A DNA stretch of 64,000 nucleotides, taken from assembly GCA_016712045.1 (NCBI GenBank), contig JADJRV010000009.1:121708-185707 (forward strand), in the 5' to 3' direction. The position numbers were made by a program, and so were the translations under genes. This DNA is from Chloracidobacterium sp. (GTDB lineage Bacteria > Acidobacteriota > Blastocatellia > Pyrinomonadales > Pyrinomonadaceae). Below the pieces are notes generated by a model. It did not search any database, was not told where the DNA came from, and saw nothing but the letters and a program-made list of their open reading frames with translations. Below are positions 9,970 through 18,702 of this stretch, in pieces; within the stretch, counting starts at the first letter, position 1; each line of letters opens with the position of its first letter.

Positions 9970-10650
9970 ATGCACATCGCCATCATTGTCGCCGCCGGAA
10001 CCGGCTCAAGGTTTTCGCCCGATCAGCCAAAGCAATTCACCCACATCCTTGGCAAACCGTTATTAATACACACTTTAGAGCGATTTGAGGCTTGTCCTGC
10101 GGTGGATGAGATTGTTTTGGTTTTGTCGGAAGCTGGTCGTTTGGAATTTGAAATCTCAATTTTAAAATTTGAAATTTCAAAGATCAGATCGATCGTCACT
10201 GGCGGTGCGACGCGTGCTGAATCTGTGAAGAATGGACTCGACGCCATCGATACTGCGACGGCGAATGTCGTCGCTGTTCACGACGGTGCTCGACCGCTTG
10301 TTTCTGTTGACGAGATCACACGCACAATAAATAAAGCTGATGAGACCGGTGCGGCGTGTCTTGTTGCTGAGGTTACTGATACGATTAAAGAGGTTTGCGA
10401 AGATGTGATTATGGGGACGGTTGACCGCGGTAAATTGCGACGGGCGTTGACGCCGCAGGCTTTTCGTTACGATATTCTAAAGAGAGCATTTGAAAACGCG
10501 GATCTCGGCGACAACGTAACTGATGAGTGTTATCTCGTTGAAAAATTAGGCGTTGAGATCGTTGCGGTCGAAGGCAGCAGCCGAAATATTAAGATAACCC
10601 GTGCCGAAGATATTAGGTTCGCGGAGATGTTTCTAAAAGAAGATGTTTAG
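9970..10650 (+). CDS. ispD: 2-C-methyl-D-erythritol 4-phosphate cytidylyltransferase
   Basis: Third step of the MEP isoprenoid pathway: CTP plus MEP to CDP-ME. The nucleotide-binding start MHIAIIVAAGTGSRF, the GGATRAESVKNGL segment, VHDGARPLV and the ALTPQAFRYD stretch are all diagnostic. Start ATG 9970 is used; a longer frame from 9928 only adds translated repeat. 226 aa. An odd in-frame insert of about 14 residues (LEFEISILKFEISK, 10143-10181) interrupts the region before GGATR and is DNA-level palindromic, see the repeat entry. Its last 8 bases overlap the start of ispF, so the two are translationally coupled. Confidence 0.92.
   Translation: MHIAIIVAAGTGSRFSPDQPKQFTHILGKPLLIHTLERFEACPAVDEIVLVLSEAGRLEFEISILKFEISKIRSIVTGGATRAESVKNGLDAIDTATANVVAVHDGARPLVSVDEITRTINKADETGAACLVAEVTDTIKEVCEDVIMGTVDRGKLRRALTPQAFRYDILKRAFENADLGDNVTDECYLVEKLGVEIVAVEGSSRNIKITRAEDIRFAEMFLKEDV
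10143..10181. repeat. Palindromic repeat arm in frame inside ispD
   Basis: The DNA reads nearly the same on both strands (GAAATCTCAATTTTAAAATT then TGAAATTTC) and is far more AT-rich than its surroundings. It encodes a run of alternating Glu, Phe, Ile, Ser and Lys at a place where IspD proteins normally have a short loop. It does not disturb the frame. Confidence 0.6.
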
Positions 10651-11119
10651 AATAGGTTTTGGCACAGATATACATCGTCTCGTTGCGGGGCGGCCGCTGA
10701 TACTTGGCGGCGTGCGGGTTGAGTCTGACCTCGGTGCGGACGGGCATTCGGACGCGGATGTTTTGATGCATGCGGCGGCGGATGCTGTGCTTGGCTCATT
10801 GGCTCTCGGTGATCTGGGGATGCATTTTCCGAATGACGACGAGCGTTGGCGAAATGCTGAGAGTTCGCAGTTTGTTAATTATGCTGTGGGTTTGATAAAG
10901 GAAAAAGGCTATTTGGTTGTAAATATCGACGCGGTCATCGATCTCGAATTGCCAAAGCTCCGGCCTCATATTGACACTATGCGGGCGAATCTTGCTGCCG
11001 CCCTTGAGATCGATATCGATCAGGTAAGCGTCAAAGCAAAGACCGGCGAAAAGGTCGATGCTGTCGGTGAGCGTCGAGCGGTGCGGGCACAGGCTATTGT
11101 TTTGATTGTAAAATATTAA
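10643..11119 (+). CDS. ispF: 2-C-methyl-D-erythritol 2,4-cyclodiphosphate synthase
   Basis: Fifth MEP-pathway enzyme, which cyclises CDP-ME 2-phosphate with loss of CMP. The metal site is visible as D9 and H11 (GTDIHRL) and H43 (SDADVLMHAAADA). The C-terminal KAKTGEKVDAVGERRAVRAQ matches the CMP and trimer-contact region. 158 aa, normal length. It overlaps ispD by 8 bases and the next gene starts one base after its stop, so it lies within one transcription unit. ispE, the step between, is not in the window. Confidence 0.95.
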   Translation: MFRIGFGTDIHRLVAGRPLILGGVRVESDLGADGHSDADVLMHAAADAVLGSLALGDLGMHFPNDDERWRNAESSQFVNYAVGLIKEKGYLVVNIDAVIDLELPKLRPHIDTMRANLAAALEIDIDQVSVKAKTGEKVDAVGERRAVRAQAIVLIVKY

Positions 11120-11120
11120 T

Positions 11121-12434
11121 ATGCGTCCACAGGAAATAATCGCAAAAAAACGTGACGGCAAATCGCTGTCTGACGCGGAGATCGGCATCTTTATCGACGG
11201 CGTTTGCGACGGAGCCTGGGCCGATTATCAGATCACGGCACTTGTGATGGCGATGTTTATCAATGGGATGAATCGCCGTGAACAAACCGCGATCACGAGT
11301 GCGATGCTCCATTCCGGGACGATAATGGATCTCGCTGACATCGACGCTCCTAAGGCTGACAAGCACTCGACCGGAGGTGTCGGCGACAAGACTTCTTTAA
11401 TAATCGCTCCGATTGCGGCTGCTTGCGGCGTGGCGGTTCCGATGGTTTCGGGACGCGGACTTGGGCATACCGGCGGCACATTAGACAAGCTCGAATCGAT
11501 CCCCGGCTACAACGTAAATCTCTCATTTGCAAAGCTTAAGACCGTGATGAAAGCGTGTGGTTTTGGCATGATCGGCCAGACGAAACAGATCGCACCGGCC
11601 GACAAAAAGCTCTACGCCCTGCGTGATGCGACGGCGACCGTACCGTATATTCCGCTAATCGTGGCGTCGATAATGTCCAAAAAGCTCGCCGAAGGGTTGG
11701 ACGCTTTAATTCTCGACGTAAAAACTGGGTCAGGCGCTTTTATCCAGAAATTTAGCGAATCAAAAAAGCTGGCCGCCGAGTTGTGCGCGACCGGAAAGGC
11801 GTTTGGCGTCAACACTCAGGCGTTGATCACCGACATGAGCCAGCCGCTCGGGAAATATGTCGGTAACGCTCACGAGGTTTATGAATGCTTGCTGATCTTG
11901 CGTGGCGAGGGTGATGCGTTGATGCAGGAGACGCTCGGGCTTTCGATAGATCTGACGGCGAATATGCTCGTTCAATGCAAGATCGATAAGACAATTGAGA
12001 ATGCAAAACTGAGAATTGAGAATGTGCTGAGATCGGGCGATGCGTTAGAACGATTTCGTCACAACATCGAGTTACAAGGTGGAGATCCTAATATCTGTGA
12101 CAAACCTGAAAAGCTGCTTACAAAGTCTCTGAAAGAAGTGGCAATCATTGCAGATTCGGGCGGTTATCTTACTGAGGTAGATACGTTTGCGGTCGGGCGT
12201 GCGGTTTGCGACATCGGCGGCGGGCGGGTCAAAGCTGAGGACGGAGTTGATCACGCGGTTGGTTATTCGTGTGCAAAAAAGATCGGCGACCGCGTGCGAA
12301 AAGGCGATACGCTCGGGGTTGTTTATTGCCGCCGTCAAAGTCAGGCCGATCTGATTAGCGAAAAATTGCAAAATGCGTATAAAATAGGCAAGGAAATCCC
12401 CAAGACAACCAAATTGATAAAGGCGACGGTCTAA
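11121..12434 (+). CDS. Pyrimidine-nucleoside (thymidine) phosphorylase
   Basis: Splits thymidine or uridine with phosphate into base and (deoxy)ribose 1-phosphate. The family signature KHSTGGVGDKTSLI lies at about residues 80-93, then GRGLGHTGGTLDKLESIPG and DVKTGSGAF, all expected. 437 aa is the usual size of the DeoA/Pdp family, and I cannot tell the two apart by sight. A stretch of repeated bases near 11993-12024 encodes TIENAKLRIENV between the two C-terminal subdomains and looks like an inserted repeat arm. The downstream BMP lipoprotein and ABC ATPase suggest coupled nucleoside uptake and salvage. Confidence 0.9.
   Translation: MRPQEIIAKKRDGKSLSDAEIGIFIDGVCDGAWADYQITALVMAMFINGMNRREQTAITSAMLHSGTIMDLADIDAPKADKHSTGGVGDKTSLIIAPIAAACGVAVPMVSGRGLGHTGGTLDKLESIPGYNVNLSFAKLKTVMKACGFGMIGQTKQIAPADKKLYALRDATATVPYIPLIVASIMSKKLAEGLDALILDVKTGSGAFIQKFSESKKLAAELCATGKAFGVNTQALITDMSQPLGKYVGNAHEVYECLLILRGEGDALMQETLGLSIDLTANMLVQCKIDKTIENAKLRIENVLRSGDALERFRHNIELQGGDPNICDKPEKLLTKSLKEVAIIADSGGYLTEVDTFAVGRAVCDIGGGRVKAEDGVDHAVGYSCAKKIGDRVRKGDTLGVVYCRRQSQADLISEKLQNAYKIGKEIPKTTKLIKATV
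11993..12024. repeat. Direct-repeat arm in frame inside the pyrimidine phosphorylase gene
   Basis: Two copies of AATTGAGAATG are separated by CAAAACTGAG, giving a three-unit arm of about 10 bases per unit, AT-rich against its surroundings. The frame is preserved. It resembles one arm of the intergenic hairpin elements. Confidence 0.5.
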
Positions 12435-12440
12435 ACGGTT

Positions 12441-13499
12441 ATGAAACTCAGAGCTATTTTGTCGAGCATTATTATTGTCGCGGCGGCTATGTTTGCCACT
12501 TCGTGTGCAAAACAGGCCGAAGCCAGACGCGAGGGCTGTAAGATCAAGGTCGGCATCGTTTTTGATATCGGCGGTAAGAATGACCGCTCGTTCAACGCTG
12601 CCGCCTGGGAAGGCGTCAAACGTGCCCAACAGGATCTCGACATCTGTCTATATGACGTCGAACCCGGCAATCCGACTTCGATCGAACCGGCGATGCGTGC
12701 CTTTGCCGAAAAGAATTTTGACCTGATATTTGGCGTCGGTTTTGCCCAAGGGCCGATCATGCAAAAGGTCGCAAACGACTATCCCGACATCAAATTTGCT
12801 ATCGTTGACGGCGTCATATTTGAGGCAGATGGAAAAACGCCAAAGGTGAACGTTGCGTCGCTCGTATTTCGCGAGCATGAGGGTTCGTATTTGGTTGGCG
12901 TGATCGCGGCGTCAAAGTCAAAGACAGGTGTGCTCGGATTTCTCGGCGGTATGGACATACCGCTGATCCATCGATTTGAAACCGGCTATGAAGAAGGTGC
13001 AAGATCCGTCAACCCGAATATCAAGGTCATCGACAATTATGTTGGTGTGACCGACGGAGCGTGGAACAATCCCGGCAAAGGCAAAGAACTGTCGCTCGCA
13101 CAGATCGAAAAAGGTGCGGACGTGATCTTTACGGCGGCGGGCAACTCCGGTCTGGGAGCGTTTGACGCGGTCGAGCAATATGGCCGTGATTCAAACGGCC
13201 AAGCCAACAAATTTGTCATTGGCGTGGATTCTAATCAAAACGGTGTTAAGCCCGGATTTGTGCTGACATCGATGGTCAAACGCGTCGACAACGCTTGCTA
13301 CAACGTGATCGTGGAGGTTCTCGGGGGCAAGTTTGAAGGCGGTTTCCACGTCTTCGGCCTCGACAAAGACGGCGTTGCTTACGCGATGGACGACAACAAC
13401 AAAGCCCTGATCCCTGCGGACGTCATCGCGAAAGCTGAAGAAGCTAGAAGAAAGATCGTCGCCGGTGAGATCAAAGTTACGGATGCGATGGCTAAGTAG
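12441..13499 (+). CDS. BMP family substrate-binding lipoprotein (nucleoside or ribose type)
   Basis: 352 aa. Signal peptide with lipobox ATSC and lipidated Cys22, then the periplasmic-binding fold of the Bmp/PnrA (Med/BmpA) family: VGIVFDIGGKNDRSFNAAAW, FAQGPIMQKVANDYPDIKFA, GGMDIPLIHRFETGYEEG, VIFTAAGNSGLG and VIGVDSNQN. Known members bind purine or pyrimidine nucleosides for ABC import. It starts 6 bases after the phosphorylase stop, which fits nucleoside import followed by breakdown. Confidence 0.88.
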   Translation: MKLRAILSSIIIVAAAMFATSCAKQAEARREGCKIKVGIVFDIGGKNDRSFNAAAWEGVKRAQQDLDICLYDVEPGNPTSIEPAMRAFAEKNFDLIFGVGFAQGPIMQKVANDYPDIKFAIVDGVIFEADGKTPKVNVASLVFREHEGSYLVGVIAASKSKTGVLGFLGGMDIPLIHRFETGYEEGARSVNPNIKVIDNYVGVTDGAWNNPGKGKELSLAQIEKGADVIFTAAGNSGLGAFDAVEQYGRDSNGQANKFVIGVDSNQNGVKPGFVLTSMVKRVDNACYNVIVEVLGGKFEGGFHVFGLDKDGVAYAMDDNNKALIPADVIAKAEEARRKIVAGEIKVTDAMAK

Positions 13500-13523
13500 T
13501 GAGACGACTTTTAATAAGATTAA

Positions 13524-14162
13524 ATGAATAAATACAAAATCTCAGTTAAAAGCTTTTTGCTCTTATTTTTTCTGTATTTGCTATTATTTGCTGGATCATC
13601 TCAGACGAATGGGCAAACTTCTTATACTTGGAACGGTCTGACGATTGGTAAATCTACGCGAGACGAAATAATCAAACGTCTCGGAACTCCGGATAACGAA
13701 CAGTCTGCAACGCTTTCCGGATATTGGACTGAGTGGCTCGGACCAAGCGTGCAAGAAAAGATTTGGAAAACGATCGACTACAATGATAAAAAGTACTTTT
13801 TGATCAAGCTGGGTATAGATGAAAAGTCGGAGAAATTAGTTTACATTCTTCTAAAACCTAAAGCTTTAAGTCCGGATCTCATTTTCAACGCATTTGACGT
13901 CCCGTTTCAAATTTGTACTGAATTCGTGTCTCCAAAAGACTTTCCAAAGTATTTAACTGGCAAGTTAACTGTTGAGGTTGCTAATGTGTACACTCTTGTC
14001 GGATTCAATTCTCGTCTTATTGCGTTTGTAAAGATTGATCAGGCTGATGAGGTTCGCATTTCACCTCAGATAAAAACCTTAGGAGGCAACGTAACCCTGA
14101 TAATGCTTGTTTCCCGAGGTTTGGAGAGTGACGCTGCAACGAAAGCCTTTAAAAAAATTTAG
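13524..14162 (+). CDS. Secreted protein of unknown function with BamE/SmpA-like start
   Basis: 212 aa with a strongly hydrophobic N-terminal signal (FLLLFFLYLLLFAG). The mature part opens WNGLTIGKSTRDEIIKRLG, which resembles the BamE/SmpA-like pattern in which a short strand, Gly and a helix recur before a G-x-P turn. The rest is not recognised. It is clearly more AT-rich than its neighbours, lies between the binding protein and the ATPase of a putative transporter, and is followed one base later by the ATPase start. Function unknown, possibly a later insertion into the operon. Confidence 0.6.
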   Translation: MNKYKISVKSFLLLFFLYLLLFAGSSQTNGQTSYTWNGLTIGKSTRDEIIKRLGTPDNEQSATLSGYWTEWLGPSVQEKIWKTIDYNDKKYFLIKLGIDEKSEKLVYILLKPKALSPDLIFNAFDVPFQICTEFVSPKDFPKYLTGKLTVEVANVYTLVGFNSRLIAFVKIDQADEVRISPQIKTLGGNVTLIMLVSRGLESDAATKAFKKI

Positions 14163-14163
14163 A

Positions 14164-15657
14164 ATGCTAGAACTAAGAAATATCACAAAAACATTCGGAA
14201 ACGTCACGGCGAATAACGACGTGTCGATCAAGGTTGAAAAGGGTACGATCCACGCCATTGTTGGTGAAAATGGGGCGGGAAAATCGACCATCATGCGTAT
14301 CGCTTATGGCTTTTATAAGGCTGATAGCGGCGAGATATTGATCGATGGCGAGACTGTCTCGATCAAAAACCCGCACGACGCGATCGCTCTTGGGATCGGC
14401 ATGGTGCATCAGCATTTTATGCTGGTCGATACGATGACGGCGGCTGAGAATATTGTGCTTGGAGCCGAGACGGGGTCGCCGGTAAATCTTGATCTTGATA
14501 AGGCAAATCGCGATATTCTGGCCCTGTCGAACGAGCTTCGCCTCGGCGTTAAACCCGACGAGTATATTGAAAATATGTCAGTCGGACAGCAGCAGCGTGT
14601 TGAGCTGCTCAAGGCCCTCTATCGCAACGCCGAAATGCTTATCCTCGATGAGCCGACAGCCGTTTTGTCACCTCAGGAGGTCGTAGAATTTTTCTCGATC
14701 CTTCGTCGAATGAAAGAACAGGGAAAGACCATTATCATCATCACGCACAAGCTCGACGAGGTGCTCGCCATCTCGGACGAGGTCACCGTGATGCGTGACG
14801 GCAAAGCGGTCGGCAACGTCAAAACGTCCGAGACGAGTGCGAAAGATCTGGCGAGAATGATCGTCGGGCGCGATGTGCTGTTGCGTGTCGAAAAGACAGA
14901 CGCCACGCCGAAAGCAACCGTGCTTGAGGTCAAGGACCTAAAGGTCACGGGCAATCACGGCTCAAAGGTCAACGGCGTTTCGTTCGTCGTCCGAGCGGGC
15001 GAGATCGTCGGCATCGCCGGCATTGAGGGGAACGGCCAGACCGAATTGATCGAGGCTCTTGCCGGGCTGACGAAAGCCACCGCCGGCACGGTCGAATTTG
15101 ACGGCAACAATATTACAAATCAATCGGCACGCCAGTTAAAAGAGCTTGGCATCGCCCACATCCCTGAGGACCGTCACAAACGCGGCCTGTTGCTAGACTC
15201 TAACTTAGCGGAAAATTCAATACTTGGTGTGCATTACCGGCCGCCGGTCGCGGCCGCGACGGGGCTTATGAATTCGGCGGTCATAGACAAACGCGTTACC
15301 GAGATCATCGAAAATTTTGATGTCCGTCCGCCAAATGCCGAGCTTCCGGCCAAATCGCTCTCGGGCGGAAATCAGCAAAAATTGATAATCGGCCGCGAAT
15401 TTGACCTCGATCCAAAGCTGCTGCTCGTTTCCCAACCGACACGCGGCGTCGATATCGGAGCTATCGAATTTATCCACCGCAAACTCATCGGCTTGCGTGA
15501 CGCCGGTTCCGCCGTGCTGCTCGTGTCCGCGGAATTAGAAGAGGTAACCGCTCTCGCCGACCGCCTACTCGTCATCCGCGAAGGAAAGATCGTCGGCGAG
15601 GTCGACCCCAAAACAACTTCGACCGAAGACATCGGATTGATGATGACCGGCGGTTAG
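14164..15657 (+). CDS. ABC transporter ATPase with two nucleotide-binding domains (nucleoside/sugar type)
   Basis: 497 aa, two fused ABC domains as in RbsA, MglA and the nucleoside system NupO. First domain: Walker A VGENGAGKST near residue 37, signature VGQQQRVELL, Walker B ILDEPTA. Second domain: degenerate Walker A GIEGNGQTEL, signature SGGNQQKL, then SQPTRGVDIGA. Start ATG 14164 gives MLELRNITKTFGNV; a longer in-frame start at 14107 is rejected because it overlaps the previous gene. The partner is most likely the BMP lipoprotein two genes upstream. The two permease genes expected for such a system are not adjacent. Confidence 0.9.
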   Translation: MLELRNITKTFGNVTANNDVSIKVEKGTIHAIVGENGAGKSTIMRIAYGFYKADSGEILIDGETVSIKNPHDAIALGIGMVHQHFMLVDTMTAAENIVLGAETGSPVNLDLDKANRDILALSNELRLGVKPDEYIENMSVGQQQRVELLKALYRNAEMLILDEPTAVLSPQEVVEFFSILRRMKEQGKTIIIITHKLDEVLAISDEVTVMRDGKAVGNVKTSETSAKDLARMIVGRDVLLRVEKTDATPKATVLEVKDLKVTGNHGSKVNGVSFVVRAGEIVGIAGIEGNGQTELIEALAGLTKATAGTVEFDGNNITNQSARQLKELGIAHIPEDRHKRGLLLDSNLAENSILGVHYRPPVAAATGLMNSAVIDKRVTEIIENFDVRPPNAELPAKSLSGGNQQKLIIGREFDLDPKLLLVSQPTRGVDIGAIEFIHRKLIGLRDAGSAVLLVSAELEEVTALADRLLVIREGKIVGEVDPKTTSTEDIGLMMTGG

Positions 15658-15663
15658 TAAGAG

Positions 15664-15742
15664 TTTAACCACGAAATTAAACGAAAAGACACGAAAGTAA
15701 CGGATAAATGCTTTCGTGGTTTTTTGTGTATTTTGGTGGTTA
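15664..15742. repeat. Intergenic modular-arm hairpin element (ACGAAA-type unit)
   Basis: Left arm TTAACCACGAAATTAAACG plus AAAAGACACGAAAG, right arm CTTTCGTGGTTTTTTGTG plus TATTTTGGTGGTTA, with a short loop. It lies between the convergent ends of the ABC ATPase gene and the aminotransferase gene, where it could act as a two-way terminator. Confidence 0.7.
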
Positions 15743-15744
15743 CC

Positions 15745-16938
15745 TTATGCCGGGACGTTGAAAATAGAGCTCATAGCGTCAATGGCTCGTTCGAGATTTT
15801 CCATCGATGTCGCGTATGAGAAACGCAGAAAGCCATCGGCTCCAAAGCCTTCGCCGTCGGTGACGACGATGTGGGCCTCTTTTAACAGCAGATCGGCTAT
15901 GTCGGCTGAACTGGCAAATCTCTCTCCCAACAATTCCCGCACATCTACAAATGCATAAAACGCACCCTCGGGTATCGCGCATTTGAATCCGTCGATCTCG
16001 TTGAGAGCCGGGATGAGCCAGTTGCGGCGGCGTTTGTATTCGGCGGTCATCGCGGTTACTGCGGCGAGGGTCGCGTCGGTGTTGCGGAGGGCTTTGGCAC
16101 AGGCGTATTGGACGAACGATGTCGGGTGCGTTGCCGAATGGCTTTGCAGTTTTATCATCGCGGCGGTCCATTCGGGGTTGGCGATGGTGTAACCGGCACG
16201 CCAGCCGGTCATCGCGTAGGTTTTTGAAAAACTGCCGGCAACACAGACAAAATTCCTCAGCTCCGGCGGCAAGGACGCAAGCGAAAAAGGTTTTGCCGGC
16301 GGGTAGGCAAAAAATAGATAACATTCGTCGGTCAGGACATAGACGCCGCGTGCGGCACAGGCCTCGACGATCCGCCGCATCTCGTCGGGCGGGATAACGC
16401 GCCCCGAAGGATTGCTAGGGCTATTGAGTATCAGCAGCTTGGTTTTCGGAGTGATCGCCGCCGCGACCTGATCTGCGTTGAGTACAAATTCTGTGTCTTC
16501 GGTTTCGATAAAAACACTGTTTGCACGGCAAAACGTAACTATTTCGGGGAACGTGACCCAATAAGGTTTCGGGATCAAAACATCGTCGCCGGGATTTAAT
16601 ATTGTACAAGCCGCGTTAAACAAGGCTTGTTTCCCGCCGCACGATGCCGCAACCTCGTTCAGTTTTAGATCCGTGCCAAATTGTGACGCGTAAAACTCTA
16701 TGATGGCGTTGCGGAAATCGGCCAGCCCGGCAGTAGCCGTGTATTTTGTCAAGCCTTTTTCGAGGCCTTCCCACGCGTATTGCTTGATGAACTGCGGCGT
16801 GTCAAAATCCGGCTCGCCGACCGACAGATCGATCACATCGACGCCGCTTGCACGCAACTCTGCCGCCATCTGTGCGGCGATCAGGGTCGATGAACCCTGC
16901 ATTGCGGCAACGTGGTCTGAAACTGGAAAAGATGCCAT
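15745..16938 (-). CDS. Class I/II pyridoxal-phosphate aminotransferase (aspartate aminotransferase-like)
   Basis: 397 aa from ATG 16938 (MASFPVSDHVAAMQGS). Family landmarks: SVGEPDFDTP, KYTATAGLADFR, the substrate and cofactor segment LNSPSNPSG, and the PLP lysine in SFSKTYAMTGWRAGY. These match the aspartate aminotransferase Ib group; substrate range cannot be read off. An upstream in-frame start at 16974 exists only because the neighbouring hairpin element happens to be open in that frame (MCIRVHLWLNF is translated repeat). It is convergent with the ABC ATPase. Confidence 0.88.
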   Translation of the reverse strand: MASFPVSDHVAAMQGSSTLIAAQMAAELRASGVDVIDLSVGEPDFDTPQFIKQYAWEGLEKGLTKYTATAGLADFRNAIIEFYASQFGTDLKLNEVAASCGGKQALFNAACTILNPGDDVLIPKPYWVTFPEIVTFCRANSVFIETEDTEFVLNADQVAAAITPKTKLLILNSPSNPSGRVIPPDEMRRIVEACAARGVYVLTDECYLFFAYPPAKPFSLASLPPELRNFVCVAGSFSKTYAMTGWRAGYTIANPEWTAAMIKLQSHSATHPTSFVQYACAKALRNTDATLAAVTAMTAEYKRRRNWLIPALNEIDGFKCAIPEGAFYAFVDVRELLGERFASSADIADLLLKEAHIVVTDGEGFGADGFLRFSYATSMENLERAIDAMSSIFNVPA

Positions 16939-16946
16939 AAGAAAAT

Positions 16947-17022
16947 TTAACCACAGATGAACACGGATACACACTGATAAGATATTGAATTATCTGTGTC
17001 CATCTGTGTTTATCTGTGGTTA
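16947..17022. repeat. Intergenic modular-arm hairpin element (ACACGGAT-type unit)
   Basis: The cleanest example: the left arm has three 10-base units (CCACAGATGA, ACACGGATAC, ACACTGATAA). The right arm is the reverse complement with small differences, ending TCTGTGGTTA, and the loop is GATATTGAA. The coaD stop codon and its last three sense codons are part of the right arm. Confidence 0.85.
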
Positions 17023-17507
17023 CCACTCTTCGATCGCATTCGTTGTTCGACGAGTTCGGGTATCAATCCCTCGACGCGGCCGCCGAGTTCGAATACTTGT
17101 TTCATCAGCGTCGATGAAACGTACGAGTATTCTTCGCCGGCCATTAGAAAAACCGTTTCGATGCCGGGTTCGAGGCGGCGGTTCATTAGAGCCATGCGGA
17201 GTTCGTACTCGTAATCGCTGACGGCACGGATACCGCGAACAATGGCGGTCGCACCTGACTGTTTAGCAAAATCTGCTGTTAGGCCTGAAAAGCTTTCGAC
17301 CAGCATTTTGCAGCCGTCGGTGTCGACTGTCGGGAGCACTTCGCGGATCATGTCGCAGCGTTCTGCGACCGTGAACATCGGATGTTTGTCGGCGTTATTG
17401 AGCACCGCGATGATCATTTCGTCAAAAAGCGGTGCCGAGCGCTTGATGATATCGAGGTGGCCGTTGGTTAGCGGGTCAAATGACCCCGGAAATATAGCTC
17501 GCCGCAT
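17010..17507 (-). CDS. coaD: Phosphopantetheine adenylyltransferase
   Basis: Fourth step of coenzyme A synthesis. The nucleotidyltransferase motif is seen in GSFDPLTNGHL (residues 8-18), with ADFAKQSGATAIVRGIRAVSD, MNRRLEPGIETVFL and EYSYVSSTLMKQ in order. 165 aa. The last residues (SGNHR) and the TAA stop come from the arm of the hairpin element at 16947-17022, so the original 3' end was probably replaced or extended by the element. Confidence 0.95.
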   Translation of the reverse strand: MRRAIFPGSFDPLTNGHLDIIKRSAPLFDEMIIAVLNNADKHPMFTVAERCDMIREVLPTVDTDGCKMLVESFSGLTADFAKQSGATAIVRGIRAVSDYEYELRMALMNRRLEPGIETVFLMAGEEYSYVSSTLMKQVFELGGRVEGLIPELVEQRMRSKSGNHR

Positions 17508-17659
17508 ATTGTGTATCTACAAAGTAATTACAATTTACAATTAAATTGTAACTTCGCCGCTAGAGACCTATCAAAAACCGTCTTTTGATGCTAATATCTT
17601 GTCTATTCGAACGAAAAGTTATCGCTCCTTGAGCGAGAATAACATAGCACAAAGCCGGA

Positions 17660-18334
17660 ATGAACAAAAACGGACAAGCCGCCGCATTTTACGATCTCGA
17701 AGGGACGCTGGTCAGCACCAATCTCGTCCACACGCTCGCCTTTTACGCCAAACGCCAACAGGGACTGTGGCAGACCGCCAAAAAGAGCGTCGGTACAATA
17801 GCCAAGCTGCCGTTCTTTGGTGTCGCCGACCTGTATTCGCGAAATGTTTTTAACGAGGTCTTTTTCAAAAGCTACTCAGGCTTTTCGCAGGATCGCCTGC
17901 GATATTTCTCCGACGAGCTTTTCGAAGAGGTGCTAAAACCTGCGATCTTTCCCGGCACATTTGACTTGATCAAGTCCGGCAACAAGATCGGCCAGCGACA
18001 GGTCGTTCTGACGGGAGCGCTCGATTTCACGATCGCAAAGTTGATGGACCACCTAGGCATCGACGACTATGTCGCCAACCGCCTCGAATTTGTAAACGGC
18101 TACGCAACAGGCCGCGTCCTGCCGCCGGTCATGGCGTCTGCTACAAAGGCCCAATGGATACGCGAATACGCCGAACGAGAAAACATCAACCTGTCGGACA
18201 GTTACGCTTACTCCGACTCGATCTCCGACCTGCCAATGCTCTCGATCGTCGGGCATCCCGTCGCGGTATGTCCGGATTTTAGGTTAAAGCAAACGGCGTT
18301 GCAGCATGATTGGGCAATTCTAGATCTTAAGTGA
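17660..18334 (+). CDS. HAD-IB family hydrolase (SerB-like)
   Basis: 224 aa haloacid dehalogenase fold. Motif I reads FYDLEGTLVSTN at residues 10-21, motif II is the VVLTGALDF stretch, a Lys in SATKAQWIREYAE fits motif III, and motif IV is YSDSISDLPMLSIVGHPVAV. The usual motif I is DxDGT; here the second acidic residue is Glu (DLEGT), which normally weakens classical phosphatase chemistry. It is related to the phosphoserine phosphatase-like hydrolases often found with lipid acyltransferases. Substrate unknown. Confidence 0.75.
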   Translation: MNKNGQAAAFYDLEGTLVSTNLVHTLAFYAKRQQGLWQTAKKSVGTIAKLPFFGVADLYSRNVFNEVFFKSYSGFSQDRLRYFSDELFEEVLKPAIFPGTFDLIKSGNKIGQRQVVLTGALDFTIAKLMDHLGIDDYVANRLEFVNGYATGRVLPPVMASATKAQWIREYAERENINLSDSYAYSDSISDLPMLSIVGHPVAVCPDFRLKQTALQHDWAILDLK

Positions 18335-18354
18335 GGGTTTTGCTAAGAGTAATT

Positions 18355-18702
18355 ATGAGTCACGCCGACAGCGAAATCGAACGACAAAAAATAGGACGCT
18401 TACTTCTTAGCGAGAAGCCCGTTCATATAAAAGATTTTGTGGATTTATTTTTTAGAATCTATGAGCCGGAGAGGCTCATTGATGTGGATAGGTTTATCTC
18501 GGTAATAAAGGAAATGAATCTGCACGTTTTAATTGCAGACATTCAATATGACGTAGAAAAAAGTGGTTTGCTAACAATGTTGCAAAGAAGAATCGCAGAT
18601 CTAAATGTCATTGATTTGGAAAAAGAATTGCAGACCGAGGAAGTTGAAGTCCCCATCCCTAGTGTTAATCAAGGTGAAGGAGAGAATTTCCCTTCAAAGT
18701 GA
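18355..18702 (+). CDS. Small protein of unknown function, coupled to the Mrr-type gene
   Basis: 115 aa from ATG 18355 (MSHADSEIERQKIG), with AAGAG at 18345-18349 as ribosome site. A GTG start at 18331 is possible but would overlap the HAD gene. Largely helical and charged (IKDFVDLFFRIYEPERLI, VEKSGLLTMLQRRIADL) with an acidic, Pro-containing tail. Not recognised. Its stop TGA overlaps the GTG start of the next gene (GTGA), so the pair is translationally coupled. AT-rich like the next gene. A partner or regulator of the nuclease is an inference from position only. Confidence 0.6.
   Translation: MSHADSEIERQKIGRLLLSEKPVHIKDFVDLFFRIYEPERLIDVDRFISVIKEMNLHVLIADIQYDVEKSGLLTMLQRRIADLNVIDLEKELQTEEVEVPIPSVNQGEGENFPSK

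Noticed and set aside
16939..16974. Longer N-terminus for the aminotransferase
   Set aside because: The extra residues are translated from the hairpin element; family alignment starts at MASFPVSDHV.
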